In this document: positions 5,263 through 5,487 of the stretch, piece by piece
Layout: each line of letters begins with the position of its first letter
How positions within the stretch are numbered: the stretch's first letter is position 1
Source of the DNA: an uncultured Oscillospiraceae bacterium
GTDB taxonomy: Bacteria > Bacillota > Clostridia > Oscillospirales > Oscillospiraceae
Direction: 5' to 3'
NCBI GenBank assembly: GCA_934661735.1
Contig: CAKUJN010000113.1
Location: 1-5,487 of the forward strand
Length of the DNA stretch: 5,487 nt
Position numbers and translations under genes: made by a program
Notes under the pieces: generated by a model
What the model saw: only the letters and a program-made list of their open reading frames with translations
What the model was told of the DNA's origin: nothing
The model's database searches: none

Positions 5263-5304
5263 CGCGCCAGAGGCGCGGGGAAAGCTTCCGGTTGACACCG
5301 GAGG
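5262..5304. repeat. Two further adjoining hairpins
   Basis: CCGCGCC-AGA-GGCGCGG (5262-5278) is a perfect 7-bp stem that overlaps the previous hairpin by one base. CTTCCGGT-TGAC-ACCGGAGG (5285-5304) is 8 bp with one G-T pair. The right arm ACCGGAGG recurs exactly at 5248-5255 in the preceding hairpin, so the left arm of the first structure could alternatively pair with the right arm of the third. Confidence 0.6.
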
Positions 5305-5351
5305 GGCCGTTGATGTGGTCCACCCCTTGCGGGTGCGCATTGGCCCGTTTG
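5304..5351. repeat. Nested inverted repeat (element B, copy 2)
   Basis: Outer arms GGGCC (5304-5308) and GGCCC (5342-5346) enclose the inner hairpin CACCC-CTTGC-GGGTG (5321-5335). Positions 5320-5351 match 308-339 at 30 of 32 bases. The interior upstream of the inner hairpin is shorter than in copy 1, so this is an intermediate-length member of the family. Confidence 0.7.
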
Positions 5352-5407
5352 TCCGGATTCACCGGACTACCTCTTTTGCAGTTAAACCGCAACTGTTGCT
5401 TCGCAGA
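5351..5407. repeat. Linker hairpins between repeats B and A
   Basis: GTCCGG-ATTCA-CCGGAC (5351-5367) is a perfect 6-bp stem. CAGTT-AAACCGC-AACTG (5379-5395) is a perfect 5-bp stem. GCTTCGC (5398-5404) is the reverse complement of the GCGAAGC tip seen at 630-636 and 3146-3152, but here it is not on top of a long stem. Confidence 0.5.
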
Positions 5408-5487
5408 CCTACTTTTTCTGTCTTGCCAGAAAAAGTAGGCAAAAAGAGGCGCTGGATGCGGATCGGATTGTACCGCAAGCCACAGAA
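5408..5487. repeat. Dispersed intergenic repeat A, copy 2, with 13-bp hairpin
   Basis: Perfect arms CCTACTTTTTCTG (5408-5420) and CAGAAAAAGTAGG (5427-5439) enclose TCTTGC. Then follows the 39-nt block 5439-5477 identical to 1-39, and GCCACAGAA (5479-5487). The hairpin's A/T-rich stem is unlike a terminator. The same orientation at both window ends makes the block 1-5438 a segment between direct repeats. It continues past the window edge. Confidence 0.8.

Noticed and set aside
4079..5392. A 437-codon minus-strand open frame opposite lysC
   Set aside because: Its Arg/Gln/His/Pro-rich translation is an antisense artefact. Aspartate kinase motifs are clear on the plus strand, and the frame also runs into the downstream hairpin repeats.

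Overview
The window looks like G+C-rich chromosome from an anaerobic Clostridia-type Firmicute, most likely Oscillospiraceae/Ruminococcaceae (the Faecalibacterium, Gemmiger or Subdoligranulum neighbourhood). The grounds are the Firmicute-type S15 and PNPase sequences, strong AGGAGG/AGGTGG ribosome binding sites, a YclM-like aspartokinase, and intergenic DNA full of short hairpin repeats of a kind I associate with those gut genomes. The genus is an inference; no marker here fixes it.

Layout. Positions 1-779 hold no credible gene. They are a mosaic of dispersed repeats and back-to-back stem-loops, ending in a strong intrinsic terminator (780-817) that serves the minus-strand unit to its right. 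That unit is rpsO (3501-3235) followed by pnp (2960-828), the classic rpsO-pnp order. A promoter with an extended -10 (3655-3627) and a leader of about 120 nt precede rpsO. The 274-nt rpsO-pnp spacer is filled by four stem-loops, including a 78-nt, roughly 31-bp structure 12 nt upstream of the pnp ribosome binding site. Divergently, on the plus strand, lies an aspartate kinase gene (3923-5200) with a GC-rich leader of about 140 nt. Positions 5201-5487 hold three adjacent hairpins, another copy of the GGGCC-bounded repeat, and a second copy of the repeat that starts the window. The three-gene block is thus bracketed by direct copies of the same element about 5.4 kb apart.

Function. rpsO and pnp are housekeeping genes of 30S assembly and RNA turnover. 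In several bacteria the pair is co-transcribed and the spacer or pnp leader is cut by RNase III, with PNPase controlling its own mRNA. The structure seen here fits that logic. The aspartate kinase makes aspartyl phosphate for Lys/Thr/Met/diaminopimelate synthesis and has no evident functional link to rpsO-pnp beyond sharing the intergenic region.

The main points beyond routine annotation are the pnp leader structure, the hairpins with unrelated stems that end in the same GCGAAGC or GCGAAAGC tip, and the compact and expanded forms of one nested inverted repeat. I see no CRISPR array, tRNA, rRNA, transposase or defence system.
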